This document shows positions 52,759 through 61,036 of a DNA stretch of 64,000 nt, piece by piece. The DNA is taken from NCBI GenBank assembly GCA_047631555.1, contig JBLHZY010000002.1:868001-932000 (forward strand), in the 5' to 3' direction. Each line of letters opens with the position of its first letter. The stretch's first letter is position 1. The DNA comes from JBLHZY01 sp047631555 (GTDB taxonomy: Bacteria > Pseudomonadota > Alphaproteobacteria > Rhodobacterales > Rhodobacteraceae). The position numbers and the translations under genes were made by a program. A model generated the notes under the pieces. The model did no database searches. It worked only from the letters and a program-made list of their open reading frames with translations, and was not told the origin of the DNA.

Positions 52759-53687
52759 GCTTCACGATCCCCCATCAAGCCAGTGGGCCGAACCATAAGG
52801 ATCAAAACCAACATCAAGAACGGTAGCAAAGGCGCCAGTGAGGCAACTGTGATACCACCAACTTCGGACGTCGCTTGCAGGCCAAGGAAGCCAAACATAT
52901 CGGCGAATGTCGCGTTTACGGAGACGGCGAATGTTTGCATCAGGCCAAGCATCATGGCCGCAATGAACGCGCCCTCAAGCGAGCCAAGGCCACCAACAAC
53001 CACCACCACAAACACAATCGGCCCCATCTGCACAGCCATCGCCGGATCGGTCACGAGGTAATTGCCCCCGATTACGCCCGCAAGACCAGCAAGAGCACAA
53101 CCAGCGCCAAAGACTGTCATGAAGATCCGCGGAACATCATGGCCCAAGTGGCCCACCATATGTGGATGGGTCAAGGCGGCCTGAATGATCATGCCTGCGC
53201 GGGTTTTCTTAAGGATAAACCAAAGCGCAATAAGCATCGCGACCGCAATAAACAGAATAAAGATCCGGTAAGCGGGGTATTGCGCGCCAAAGAGCTCAAA
53301 CAGCGGAAAGTCGAGTGCGTCTGGAACACGGTAATCGACCGCGTTGCGGCCCCAGATGATCTTCACGGTTTCGTCGATCAAATACGCCAAACCAAACGTA
53401 AACAAAAGCTCGGCCACGTGGCCATTGGCATGCACTTTGCGCAAACCGTATTTTTCAACCATAGCGCCAACAACACCAACCAAGATCGGCGCCAGAATCA
53501 GCGCGATCCAAAAACTCGTCGCACCAGAAATTGCATACGCAAAATACGCACCCAGCATATAGAAGCTAGCATGCGCGAAGTTTAGAATTCCCATCATCGA
53601 GAAAATCAGGGTTAGCCCGCTCGAAAGCATAAACAGCAAAAGCCCGTAGATTGTCCCGTTCAGCAAGGAAAAGATGATCGTTTCCAT
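52755..53687 (-). CDS. livH: HAAT-family permease LivH
   Basis: Integral membrane protein of 310 residues with about eight helices; NGTIYGLLLFMLSSGLTLIF and GILNFAHASFYMLGAYFAY are typical LivH segments. The ATG at 53687 follows GGGGATCAAC; an ATG four codons earlier is possible. It is separated from the binding-protein gene by 74 nt containing a stable hairpin, which would let the binding protein be made in excess. Confidence 0.93.
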   Translation of the reverse strand: METIIFSLLNGTIYGLLLFMLSSGLTLIFSMMGILNFAHASFYMLGAYFAYAISGATSFWIALILAPILVGVVGAMVEKYGLRKVHANGHVAELLFTFGLAYLIDETVKIIWGRNAVDYRVPDALDFPLFELFGAQYPAYRIFILFIAVAMLIALWFILKKTRAGMIIQAALTHPHMVGHLGHDVPRIFMTVFGAGCALAGLAGVIGGNYLVTDPAMAVQMGPIVFVVVVVGGLGSLEGAFIAAMMLGLMQTFAVSVNATFADMFGFLGLQATSEVGGITVASLAPLLPFLMLVLILMVRPTGLMGDREA

Positions 53688-53709
53688 GTTGATCCCCATT
53701 TATTATGAA

Positions 53710-53737
53710 GGGCGCCACGCCGGAAAACGTGACGCCC
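53710..53737 (-). promoter_or_regulatory. intercistronic hairpin between livK and livH
   Basis: On the minus strand GGGCGTCACG (53737-53728) pairs with CGTGGCGCCC (53719-53710), with one G-U pair. There is no T tract. Such hairpins after binding-protein genes usually stabilise the upstream mRNA or cause partial termination (general knowledge). Confidence 0.6.
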
Positions 53738-53761
53738 AATTATTTAGCTCAATAGTCGACC

Positions 53762-55003
53762 TTAGGAAGGACGTTCCATTTTGCAGGTTGTCGCAGACGC
53801 TGTGTTTGCGGCAGGGATGCGATCGCCTTCGCCAGAAGCCCAGCCGAGTGGCAGGCCTTCAACAGTGCGCTTAGGCTCTTTTACGAATGTCGAAACGAAG
53901 AGGTCCTGAAGAACCTGGTGATCTTCGCCACGCATTGTAACGGTGCCGTAAGGGCCATCGTAAGTCATACCTTCCAAAGCGAAAGCAACGTCCTTTGGTG
54001 CCACGGAGCCAGCTTTTTCAGCTGCCATGTCGAGGAAACCAAGGGCGTTATAAACGCGGTGGTAGTAGTATGAGTTGGCTGGGCCATACTGCGCGTTGAA
54101 GCTGTCGATACGTGCTTCTTGAGCAGCATTGCCGCTGTCAAAGTTGATATCAACTTCGGAGATTTGCATCACTTTGCCTACAGCAGCTTCGCCCATGGCA
54201 GTCGCGGCGCCAAGAGAGTTACCGTAGTAAGTCAGGATTGGCTTATCCCAGCCGGAATCGATCGCAGCTTTAACCAGGAGAACCATATCGGCGCCCCAGT
54301 TACCTGTGATGATCACGTCTGCACCCGAAGAGATGATCTTCTGAACGTAAGGTGTGAAGTCTTTAACTTTGCCCAGTGGGTGAAGCTCGTTCCCGACGAT
54401 TTCGATGTCAGGGCGTTTTTCTGTCAGCTGCGAAACAGCAGCGGCAGCAACAGCTTTACCGTATGAGTAGTCTTGGCCGATCACGTAGATCTTTTTGATG
54501 TTCTCGCGTGCTTTGATCCAGTCGGTCATGCCTTCCATTTTCATGTCGGCGTGAGAATCGAAGCGGAAGTGCCAGAACGAGCAAGCGTCGTTTGTGAAGG
54601 CAGGGTCAACAGCCGCGTAGTTCAGGAACAGTACTTCGTCGCCTGGGTTACGCTGGTTGTGTTTGCCAACAGCATCGATGATCGCAGCAGCAACCGAAGA
54701 ACCGTTACCTTGGGCAACATAGCGGATGCCTTGGTCGATCGCTTTTTGAAGCTGAACGAGCGATTCTTTAGGGTTGATTTTGTTATCAAACGCAACGATT
54801 TCAACGTCTTGGCCGTTGATGCCGCCGCCTGCGTTTACTTCCTCTGCAGCGTGTGTCCACTGCTTAAGAGCCGCATCACCCGATGGGCCAAAAGGGCCTG
54901 AGAGTGGATCGATAAAAGCGATTTTCAGATTGTCCGCATAGGCGCCCGAGAGCGCAGCAAAGGACACAGTAGCCGCGAGTGCAGCTGTCTTAATAATAGT
55001 CAT
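53762..55003 (-). CDS. livK: periplasmic substrate-binding protein of HAAT importer
   Basis: Protein of 413 residues, type I periplasmic binding fold (LivK/AmiC superfamily). Signal peptide of about 28 residues ends near SGAYA. Mature start LKIAFIDPLSGPFGPSGDAALKQW; GNWGADMVLLVKAAIDSGW near residue 235. The ATG at 55003 follows GGGAGGAATATTC. It is the first gene of livK-H-M-G-F. The ligand is unknown; the divergent catabolic operon suggests an acid or amide rather than Leu/Ile/Val. Confidence 0.92.
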   Translation of the reverse strand: MTIIKTAALAATVSFAALSGAYADNLKIAFIDPLSGPFGPSGDAALKQWTHAAEEVNAGGGINGQDVEIVAFDNKINPKESLVQLQKAIDQGIRYVAQGNGSSVAAAIIDAVGKHNQRNPGDEVLFLNYAAVDPAFTNDACSFWHFRFDSHADMKMEGMTDWIKARENIKKIYVIGQDYSYGKAVAAAAVSQLTEKRPDIEIVGNELHPLGKVKDFTPYVQKIISSGADVIITGNWGADMVLLVKAAIDSGWDKPILTYYGNSLGAATAMGEAAVGKVMQISEVDINFDSGNAAQEARIDSFNAQYGPANSYYYHRVYNALGFLDMAAEKAGSVAPKDVAFALEGMTYDGPYGTVTMRGEDHQVLQDLFVSTFVKEPKRTVEGLPLGWASGEGDRIPAANTASATTCKMERPS

Positions 55004-55078
55004 GAATATTCCTCCCATTCGTGAAACCTCCCATGAACTAGAGATTTCTCGGCCTGATCAAACGAAGAAGGGGGTCTC

Positions 55079-55109
55079 TTGTCAAGCAGAATGTGAAACT
55101 CTATTCTGC
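55079..55109 (+). promoter_or_regulatory. sigma70-like promoter with overlapping inverted repeat
   Basis: TTGTCA (55079-55084), 17 bp, then TATTCT (55102-55107) form a good sigma70-type promoter 36 nt before the first catabolic gene. A perfect inverted repeat GCAGAAT-N10-ATTCTGC (55086-55109) fills the spacer and covers the -10. This is a strong operator candidate for a repressor that is not in the window. Confidence 0.7.
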
Positions 55110-55142
55110 ATTGCAAAACAAGGACCACTGGGGAGGATAGTT

Positions 55143-56336
55143 ATGCCGGAGTTTTCGCGCGATTTGGCGCAATTCCGTACAGAAATTGGAGCATGGCTTG
55201 AGGGCAATTGTCCAGCAGAAATGCGCGGCGGCGATTTCGTCGAATCTGACATCTGTTGGGGCGGAAAGAAGTGGAAATTCACCTCTGACGCACAAAAAAC
55301 CTGGATGGATAATGCGGCCGCTGCGGGGCTGACTTGCCCGACCTGGCCGGTCGAATATGGCGGCGCTGGGTTGAGCCGCGATCAGCAGAAGATTTTGCGC
55401 GAAGAAATGGTGCGAATCAATGCCAAGATCCCGCTCCAATCTTTCGGAATCTGGATGCTCGGGCCTGCTCTTTTGGCCTTTGGGACCGAAGAGCAGAAAA
55501 AACATTACCTGCCGCAAATTATTCGTGGCGATATCCGTTGGTGCCAAGGCTATTCAGAGCCGGGCGCGGGCTCGGACCTGGCCAATGTGCAGACGCGCGC
55601 CGAGGATATGGGCGATCACTGGCTTATTAATGGTCAGAAAATTTGGACGTCCTATGCGGATCAGGCCGATTGGATTTTTGCGCTGGTGCGCACGGATCGC
55701 GAGGCCCCCAAGCATTTGGGCATTTCTTTCATGTTGATCGATATGAATGCGCCGGGTGTGACAACACGCCCCATCCAGCTGATTTCCGGCAAGTCGCCCT
55801 TCTGTGAGACTTTCTTTGATAACGTCAAAGTGCCAAAAGAAGACCCCTCAGGCATGAGCCGCATTGTTGGCGAGGTAAATCGCGGCTGGGATGTGGCCAA
55901 ACATCTTCTGACCCATGAGCGCGAAATGATCGGCTCTGGTTCGCGCGGGCCGCTTGGCGGGCGCTCGGTTGGTGAGATTATGAATTCCGGCGATGAGCTA
56001 AACTCCAATCCGGTGTTGCGCACTGAAGCGATGAAATACGAGGTCGATGCTTTGGCCACGGGTCTGACGCTTGAGCGTTACAAAGATATGGCGGGGGCGG
56101 GTGTACCGATTGGCAATGCCTCTTCGATGCTCAAATATCAGGGCACTGAGCTGAACAAGCGCGGCTATGAATTGCTGATGTCGCTGGCGGGCTCAGACGC
56201 GGCCGAATGGGAGAGCCCGCAAGGCGAGCTGGCCTCGGAATGGCTGCGCACCAAAGCGAATTCGATTGAAGGCGGTACTTCGGAGGTGATGCTCGACATC
56301 ATCGCGAAACGCGTTCTTGAACTGCCCTATAAGTAA
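55143..56336 (+). CDS. acyl-CoA dehydrogenase, catalytic-base subunit
   Basis: Protein of 397 residues of the acyl-CoA dehydrogenase family: GYSEPGAGSDLANVQTRA near residue 141 (FAD/substrate) and C-terminal SIEGGTSEVMLDIIAK (E376 is the likely base). GGGGAGGATAGTT precedes ATG 55143. It is the first gene of a long operon; the next gene, 12 nt on, encodes a second dehydrogenase lacking a base motif, which suggests a heteromer as in steroid side-chain FadE pairs. Confidence 0.88.
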   Translation: MPEFSRDLAQFRTEIGAWLEGNCPAEMRGGDFVESDICWGGKKWKFTSDAQKTWMDNAAAAGLTCPTWPVEYGGAGLSRDQQKILREEMVRINAKIPLQSFGIWMLGPALLAFGTEEQKKHYLPQIIRGDIRWCQGYSEPGAGSDLANVQTRAEDMGDHWLINGQKIWTSYADQADWIFALVRTDREAPKHLGISFMLIDMNAPGVTTRPIQLISGKSPFCETFFDNVKVPKEDPSGMSRIVGEVNRGWDVAKHLLTHEREMIGSGSRGPLGGRSVGEIMNSGDELNSNPVLRTEAMKYEVDALATGLTLERYKDMAGAGVPIGNASSMLKYQGTELNKRGYELLMSLAGSDAAEWESPQGELASEWLRTKANSIEGGTSEVMLDIIAKRVLELPYK

Positions 56337-56348
56337 GGAAACAGAAGT

Positions 56349-57482
56349 ATGGAAAGCCTTCTTCTGAATGAAGATGAAACAATGCTGCGCGATTCTGCGC
56401 GCGGGTTTCTCGATGATACGGCGCCGGTAAAAGCGTTTCGCGCGGTGCGTGATGCGGGCAGCGGATTTGATCGCGGTCTGTGGAATGAGATGGCGCAGAT
56501 GGGTTGGGCCGGGGTTTTGGTTCCCGAAGCGCAGGGCGGCGCAGATATGGGCCACCGCGCGGCGGGCATTCTGGCCGAGGATATGGGGCAAACATTGGTT
56601 GCTTCGCCGTTTATCTCGACCGCCGTTATGGCCGCGACTGTTTTGCGCAAAGCATCTGGCGCGCGCGCTGAAGCGAGCTTGGCAGCGATTGCTTCGGGTG
56701 CTGCGATCTATGCGATTGCTGTTGATGAGGGCGCAAAACACGCACCCGAGCGCAGCGCTTTGCAGGCCGTTCAATCGGGCAATGCGTTTCGCCTCACAGG
56801 GCGCAAAGGTTTTGTCGCAGAGGGCCGCGCGGCGGATCGCGTGCTGGTTTTGGCGCGCACCTCTGGCGATGTTGGTGATGCGGATGGGCTGACGCTGTTT
56901 GATGTGGCGGCGGATACCAAAGGCTTGGATCGCCGGGCGATCAATTCGGTTGATGGGCGCGATTTCGCAGAGCTGACATTTGAGGGCGTCGAGGCGACGG
57001 GCGACGATGTTATCGGCGAGGTTGGCGGCGGATTGGATGCGCTTAAGGCCGGGCTTGAAGCCGGGCAGGCGGCCTTGGCGGCCGAGCTTACCGGGCTTTC
57101 AGCCGGATCATTTGCGATGACCGCGGGCTATCTCAAAGAGCGCAAGCAATTTGGCAAACTGATTGGCACGTTCCAAGCGCTGCAACACCGTGCGGCGCAT
57201 ATGTGGGCCGAGATTGAGGTCACCGCTTCGGCCATCGCCAACGCAGGCCGTGTTTTGGATGCCGCTCCGGATCAGGCGACGCTGGCGGTTTCCTTGGCCA
57301 AAGCGCGCGCTACGGATACGGCCAAATTGATCGTCAGCGAAGGCGTTCAGATGCATGGCGGAATTGGTATGACGGACGAGTTTGATATGGGTTTTTACAT
57401 GAAACGCGCCCGTGTGGGCGCAGAGTGGCTTGGCGATTACGGCTATCATGCCGCGCGCGTTGCCGCTGCGAGAGGGTTCTAA
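56349..57482 (+). CDS. acyl-CoA dehydrogenase-like subunit lacking the base motif
   Basis: Protein of 377 residues of the same superfamily but shorter. The flavin-binding C-terminal segment QMHGGIGMTDEFDMGFYMKR is present, while the (Y/I)EGT catalytic-base motif is missing. AAGGAAACAGAAGT precedes the ATG. It lies 12 nt after the first subunit and 3 nt before an SDR gene. It probably forms an alpha2beta2 dehydrogenase with its neighbour, as known for mycobacterial ChsE-type pairs. Confidence 0.85.
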   Translation: MESLLLNEDETMLRDSARGFLDDTAPVKAFRAVRDAGSGFDRGLWNEMAQMGWAGVLVPEAQGGADMGHRAAGILAEDMGQTLVASPFISTAVMAATVLRKASGARAEASLAAIASGAAIYAIAVDEGAKHAPERSALQAVQSGNAFRLTGRKGFVAEGRAADRVLVLARTSGDVGDADGLTLFDVAADTKGLDRRAINSVDGRDFAELTFEGVEATGDDVIGEVGGGLDALKAGLEAGQAALAAELTGLSAGSFAMTAGYLKERKQFGKLIGTFQALQHRAAHMWAEIEVTASAIANAGRVLDAAPDQATLAVSLAKARATDTAKLIVSEGVQMHGGIGMTDEFDMGFYMKRARVGAEWLGDYGYHAARVAAARGF

Positions 57483-57485
57483 ACG

Positions 57486-58310
57486 ATGAATATGACACCG
57501 CAAAACTTGTTCGACCTGTCGGGCAAAGTTGCACTGGTCACCGGGGGTGCTACGGGCATCGGGCGGATGGCTGCCGAAGGGCTCGCCGCCGCTGGCGCGC
57601 GCGTTTTGATTGCAAGCCGCAAGGGCGATGCTTGCGAAGCCGTTGCCAAAGAGATCAACGCGATGGGCCTTGCTGGCTCTATTGAAGGCTTTGGCGGCGA
57701 TGTTGCCACAGAGGCCGGGATCGAGGCTTTGGTTGCTGAGGTGAACAGCCGCACTGACAAGCTCAACATCCTGATGAACAACGCAGGCTGCACTTGGGGC
57801 GCGGCCATGGGAGCGCATCCTTACGGCGCTTGGGACAAGGTTTTGGGGCTCAATGTCCAAGGCATGTTCCATGTGACCCAGCTTTTGCTGCCCCTGCTTC
57901 AGGCGGCGTCAAGCGCGCAGGATCCTTCCCGGATCGTCAATGTCGGCTCGATTATGGGCGATATTCCCAAGGGCTCGGGCACCTATTCTTATGCGGTTTC
58001 CAAAGGAGCCGTGCATCACATGACGCGCGTTTTGTCCAATGATCTCGCGCCGATGGGCATCACAGTTAACGCGATCGCGCCGGGGCCGTTTGTTTCCAAA
58101 ATGACCGCCTTTGCGATTGGCGATGAAGAGGGCGCGGCCAAGGCGGCTGCGGGCGTTCCATTGGGTCGCGTTGGTGCGTCTGAGGATATTGCGGGCGCTT
58201 TGCAATTTTTGTGCGGGAAAGGCGGCTCTTATGTTTCGGGCGCGATTATCCCGCTTTCGGGCGGGATGAATGCATCGGCCCCCGGCTCACTCTTTAGAGA
58301 GGATGAATAA
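57486..58310 (+). CDS. short-chain dehydrogenase/reductase
   Basis: Protein of 274 residues: TGGATGIGRMAAE near residue 20, NNAGCTWGAAMG near 98, YSYAVSKGAVHHM (Tyr-Lys) near 165 and a final SGAIIPLSGGM. It probably oxidises a hydroxyl group of an acyl-CoA intermediate with NAD(P). It starts 3 nt after the preceding gene's stop and is followed 1 nt later by the MaoC gene. Substrate unknown. Confidence 0.88.
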   Translation: MNMTPQNLFDLSGKVALVTGGATGIGRMAAEGLAAAGARVLIASRKGDACEAVAKEINAMGLAGSIEGFGGDVATEAGIEALVAEVNSRTDKLNILMNNAGCTWGAAMGAHPYGAWDKVLGLNVQGMFHVTQLLLPLLQAASSAQDPSRIVNVGSIMGDIPKGSGTYSYAVSKGAVHHMTRVLSNDLAPMGITVNAIAPGPFVSKMTAFAIGDEEGAAKAAAGVPLGRVGASEDIAGALQFLCGKGGSYVSGAIIPLSGGMNASAPGSLFREDE

Positions 58311-58311
58311 T

Positions 58312-58785
58312 ATGAGCACTGAGATCACACGCGCCGAACTCGAAGCGCAACTCGGCAAAGAGGTCGGCGTTTCCGATTGGATCGAGATCACGCAAGGCAT
58401 GATTGATACTTTTGCCGATGTCACTTTGGATCACCAATTCATCCATATCGACCCAGAACGCGCCGCCAAGGAAAGCCCTTTCGGCGGCACGATTGCACAC
58501 GGCTTTTTGACGCTCTCTTTGCTGTCGGCTTTTGCGATTGATGCTTTGCCGACGATTAAGGGCACAAAGATGGGCGTCAACTACGGCACCAATAAAATGC
58601 GCTTTCTCACCCCGGTGAAATCGGGCGCGAAGGTGCGTGGGCGTTTTGCGCTTAAAGAATTCAGTGAATTAAAACCCGGCGAGATCACAACGATCTGGGA
58701 TGTCACGGTTGAGATCCTTGGCGAGGCGAAACCTGCCTTGGTCGCGGAATGGATCAACCGGCGCTATTTGGAGGCAGAAGCATGA
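58312..58785 (+). CDS. MaoC-type R-specific enoyl-CoA hydratase
   Basis: Protein of 157 residues with the hotdog fold and the R-hydratase motif FADVTLDHQFIHIDPERA (catalytic Asp/His near 44-50), then GGTIAHGFLTLSL. It hydrates 2-enoyl-CoA to the (R)-3-hydroxyacyl-CoA, the right input for the next gene's MFE-2-type dehydrogenase. The start at 58312 follows AGAGGATGAATAAT. It ends with an ATGA overlap on the next gene. Confidence 0.9.
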   Translation: MSTEITRAELEAQLGKEVGVSDWIEITQGMIDTFADVTLDHQFIHIDPERAAKESPFGGTIAHGFLTLSLLSAFAIDALPTIKGTKMGVNYGTNKMRFLTPVKSGAKVRGRFALKEFSELKPGEITTIWDVTVEILGEAKPALVAEWINRRYLEAEA

Positions 58786-59717
58786 GCAAAGCATTGCGAT
58801 TTGATGGACGTGTAGCGATTGTTACGGGCGCCGGCGTTGGCCTTGGGCGCGCTCATGCGCTTGGACTTGCGGCGCGCGGTGCAAAGGTTGTTGTAAACGA
58901 TCTTGGCGTGGCAACCGATGGCACGGGCTCTAGCTCGGCCCAAGCCGAAGGCGTTGTAGAAGAAATCCGCGCAGCAGGCGGCGAGGCGATGGCGCACGGC
59001 GCCAATGTGACCGATCCGGTTGCGGTTCAGGACATGGTTGATCGCGCGATTGCGGAATGGGGCGGCGTTGATATCCTGGTCAACAACGCAGGCATCCTGC
59101 GCGACAAAACATTCGCCAAAATGACGCTCGAGGATTTCCGCCTTGTGGTTGAGGTTCACCTCATGGGCTCGGTCACTACGACAAAGGCGCTTTGGGAGCA
59201 TTTCCGCGAGCGCAATTATGGCCGCATTGTTTATACGACCTCGGCCAGCGGTATGTATGGCAACTTTGGCCAGAGCAATTACGGCGCGGCGAAAGCCTCG
59301 ATGCTTGGGCTGATGAATGTGCTTTCGCAAGAGGGCGCGAAATACAACATCCGCCTCAATATGCTCGCGCCAACGGCGGCGACCCGGATGACAGAAGGGC
59401 TTTTGCCCGATGCGGTTCTTGATCTTTTGAAGCCCGAAACAATCACGCCGGGCTTGCTCGCGCTTGTTTCTGAGGACGCCCCAAGCAAGATGATTTTGGG
59501 CGCCGGTGGCGGCAGCTTTGCCGAGACCAAAATTTATGAGACGCCGGGCATCACCCTCCTTGGCGAAGATCTCACCCCAGAAAACGTTTTGGCGCAGATG
59601 CAACAATTGCGCGATCCAAAGGGCCAGCAAGAAATGCGCGGCGCCTTTGATCAAACGAAGAAATACGCCGCGAATGCCGCCAAGGCATTGGGCATCGAAT
59701 TGCCGCCAGCCGGCTAA
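58782..59717 (+). CDS. MFE-2-like (R)-3-hydroxyacyl-CoA dehydrogenase (SDR)
   Basis: Protein of 311 residues. The N-terminus RFDGRVAIVTGAGVGLGRAH and the NDLGVATDGTGSS segment are hallmarks of the dehydrogenase domain of peroxisomal multifunctional enzyme type 2. NNAGILRDKTF (about 103) and YGAAKASMLGL (catalytic Tyr/Lys) follow. It oxidises (R)-3-hydroxyacyl-CoA to 3-ketoacyl-CoA. Overlap with the MaoC gene suggests coupled production of the two steps. Confidence 0.9.
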   Translation: MSKALRFDGRVAIVTGAGVGLGRAHALGLAARGAKVVVNDLGVATDGTGSSSAQAEGVVEEIRAAGGEAMAHGANVTDPVAVQDMVDRAIAEWGGVDILVNNAGILRDKTFAKMTLEDFRLVVEVHLMGSVTTTKALWEHFRERNYGRIVYTTSASGMYGNFGQSNYGAAKASMLGLMNVLSQEGAKYNIRLNMLAPTAATRMTEGLLPDAVLDLLKPETITPGLLALVSEDAPSKMILGAGGGSFAETKIYETPGITLLGEDLTPENVLAQMQQLRDPKGQQEMRGAFDQTKKYAANAAKALGIELPPAG

Positions 59718-59767
59718 GAAATCCTAAAGATAATAGACAGTTAGATAGAGAGAAGAGAGAGAATACT

Positions 59768-60970
59768 ATGCGTGATGCAGTCATCGTATCAACAGCGCGG
59801 ACCCCGATTGGCAAAGCCTATCGCGGCGCGTTCAACGACACTTCCGGCCAAGAGCTTCTGGGCCATGCGATCAAAAATGCGGTTGAGCGTTCTGGTGTTG
59901 ACCCTAACGAGATTTCCGATTGTGTGATTGGTGCGGCCCTTCAGCAAGGCTCAACCGGGGGCAACATTGGCCGCCAAGGCGCGATCCGCGCAGGCCTGCC
60001 CGTAACGGTTGGCGGCATGTCGCTTGATCGTCAATGTGCGTCCGGCATGATGGCGATTGCCACGGCTGCAAAGCAGGTGATCACGGACGGTATGGATGTT
60101 GTTATTGGCGGCGGTGTGGAAAGCATCTCGCTTGTTCAAAACGACAAAATGAACGCCTACCGCCGCACGGATGCTTGGATCAAAAAGAACCAGCCTGCGA
60201 TCTATATGTCGATGCTCGAAACAGCCGAGATCGTGGCCGAGCGTTATGGCGTAACCCGCGACGAGCAGGACGAATATTCGCTGCGCTCTCAGCAGCGCAC
60301 CCATGCCGCCCAAGAAGCGGGCCGGTTTGACGCGGAAATCGTGCCAATCACCACCACGATGAAAGTGATGAACAAAGAGACGAAAGAAGTCTCTGACATG
60401 GAAGTCACGCTGACAAAGGACGAGGGCAACCGCCCCTCGACAACTTTGGAAGGCCTGCAAAGCCTCCAGCCGGTTCACAAGGACGGCCAGCAGGTTAAAG
60501 AGGGCAAGTTCATCACTGCTGGTAACGCAAGCCAGCTTTCCGATGGCGCCTCTGCGGCCGTTGTTATGGAAGCCAAATTGGCCGAACAGCGCGGGCTAAC
60601 ACCACTTGGTCGTTATGTTGGCGTGATGGCGGCGGGCTGTGAGCCGGATGAAATGGGCATTGGTCCAATCTATGCGGTGCCAAAATTGCTTAAAGCGCAT
60701 GGCCTGAAAATCGACGATATCGGCCTTTGGGAGCTCAATGAAGCCTTTGCTTGCCAAGTGCTGCAATCGGCCAAAGTTCTGGGCATTCCTGAGGAAATCC
60801 TCAACGTTGACGGCGGCGCAATCTCGATCGGTCACCCCTACGGGATGTCCGGTGCGCGCATGGTTGGTCACGCGCTGATTGAGGGCAAACGCCGCGGTGC
60901 GAAATACGTTGTCTGCACCATGTGTGTTGGTGGCGGCATGGGGGCGGCTGGCCTCTTTGAAGTTCTTTAA
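59768..60970 (+). CDS. fadA: thiolase (acetyl-CoA C-acyltransferase)
   Basis: Protein of 400 residues. Nucleophilic Cys in LDRQCASGMMAIA near residue 90, NEAFACQV, GGAISIGHPYGMSGARM (His) and TMCVGGGMGAA (second Cys). It completes the beta-oxidation cycle opened by the paired dehydrogenase, MaoC and MFE-2 genes. AGAGAGAATACT before the ATG is an extended purine stretch. A second thiolase gene at 32744 belongs to a different operon. Confidence 0.94.
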   Translation: MRDAVIVSTARTPIGKAYRGAFNDTSGQELLGHAIKNAVERSGVDPNEISDCVIGAALQQGSTGGNIGRQGAIRAGLPVTVGGMSLDRQCASGMMAIATAAKQVITDGMDVVIGGGVESISLVQNDKMNAYRRTDAWIKKNQPAIYMSMLETAEIVAERYGVTRDEQDEYSLRSQQRTHAAQEAGRFDAEIVPITTTMKVMNKETKEVSDMEVTLTKDEGNRPSTTLEGLQSLQPVHKDGQQVKEGKFITAGNASQLSDGASAAVVMEAKLAEQRGLTPLGRYVGVMAAGCEPDEMGIGPIYAVPKLLKAHGLKIDDIGLWELNEAFACQVLQSAKVLGIPEEILNVDGGAISIGHPYGMSGARMVGHALIEGKRRGAKYVVCTMCVGGGMGAAGLFEVL

Positions 60971-61036
60971 GATCGCGACATTCGCGGGCGGTCCGTTCGG
61001 GGCCGCTCGCACGACATTATATTGGGAGGAAACGTC

